This document shows, piece by piece, positions 13,180 to 13,231 of a stretch of 13,231 bases of DNA (position 1 is its first letter; each line of letters begins with the position of its first letter). The position numbers and the translations under genes were made by a program. The notes beneath the pieces were generated by a model that was not told the DNA's origin, did no database searches, and saw only the letters and a list, made by a program, of their open reading frames with translations. Source of the stretch: JBIKVP01 sp044356745 (GTDB lineage Bacteria; Pseudomonadota; Alphaproteobacteria; Rhizobiales; Beijerinckiaceae); NCBI GenBank assembly GCA_044356745.1, contig JBIKVP010000053.1:1-13231 (forward strand). Direction: 5' to 3'.

Positions 13180-13231
13180 GGTTGTTTTGATTCCAATTTG
13201 GTATGGGTACGCTTTTAGAACCGGATCAACG
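13137..13231 (+). mobile_element. Right copy of the 95-bp inverted IS end
   Basis: Exact inverted copy of 32-126, running to the edge of the window. The inner boundary is at TATA before CCCCTCGTGAGTG. The element's coding part points outward to the right. Confidence 0.85.
13203..13231 (+). CDS. IS630-like transposase, first codons (runs off the right edge)
   Basis: The frame starts ATG-GGT-ACG and encodes MGTLLEPDQ before the window ends, identical to the opening of the left-edge fragment. No clear ribosome site precedes it. It is judged a gene only because it lies at the same place in both copies of the repeat; the family guess is taken from the longer left copy. Confidence 0.45.

Noticed and set aside
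1..13231. CRISPR arrays, tRNA or rRNA genes, prophage, toxin-antitoxin or restriction genes
   Set aside because: Read for on both strands; no spaced direct repeats, cloverleaf-like sequences or matching protein motifs were found.

Overview
The window reads as a chromosomal segment of an alphaproteobacterium, most likely of the order Hyphomicrobiales (Rhizobiales). The evidence is the split F0-only ATP synthase operon with separate b' and b subunits, a DUF6460 gene, a class I lysyl-tRNA synthetase, a divergent hemC/tsaD pair followed by gpsA and an EVE-domain gene, and a palindromic repeat after atpB that resembles one common in rhizobial genomes. Base composition is moderate, with AT-rich gaps. 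IS-like sequence at both edges would fit a genome with active insertion sequences, possibly host-associated (inference). No species is assigned.

Layout. Bases 1-126 and 13137-13231 carry the same 95-bp sequence in inverted orientation. Each copy leads outward into the start of a transposase-like ORF, so about 13 kb of housekeeping genes lie between two outward-facing IS ends. Bases 127-420 are a long leader without a gene. Bases 421-2799 hold atpB, atpE, atpF' and atpF, the membrane sector of the F-type ATP synthase. A rhizobial-type palindrome lies between atpB and atpE, a strong intrinsic terminator follows atpE inside the operon, and a second terminator ends the operon. A small DUF6460 membrane-protein gene follows at 2884-3156.

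Bases 3161-8525 form a minus-strand run read as hemC, hemD, prmA, an aminopeptidase P gene, a DUF805 membrane-protein gene and a DUF3253 gene. It covers two steps of tetrapyrrole synthesis, ribosomal protein L11 methylation and proline-peptide cleavage. Divergent from hemC, bases 8644-12897 carry tsaD, gpsA, an EVE-domain gene and lysS. These cover tRNA t6A synthesis, phospholipid backbone supply, a putative modified-base reader and lysine charging of tRNA.

After lysS the sequence becomes very AT-rich, with an 18-bp A/T-only palindrome, and then holds the start of an unrecognised gene cut by the right-hand IS copy. I found no CRISPR array, tRNA, rRNA, prophage or defence locus. The core genes look ordinary. 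The points of interest are the inverted IS ends, the truncated ORF, the regulatory architecture of the atp operon and the intergenic palindromes.
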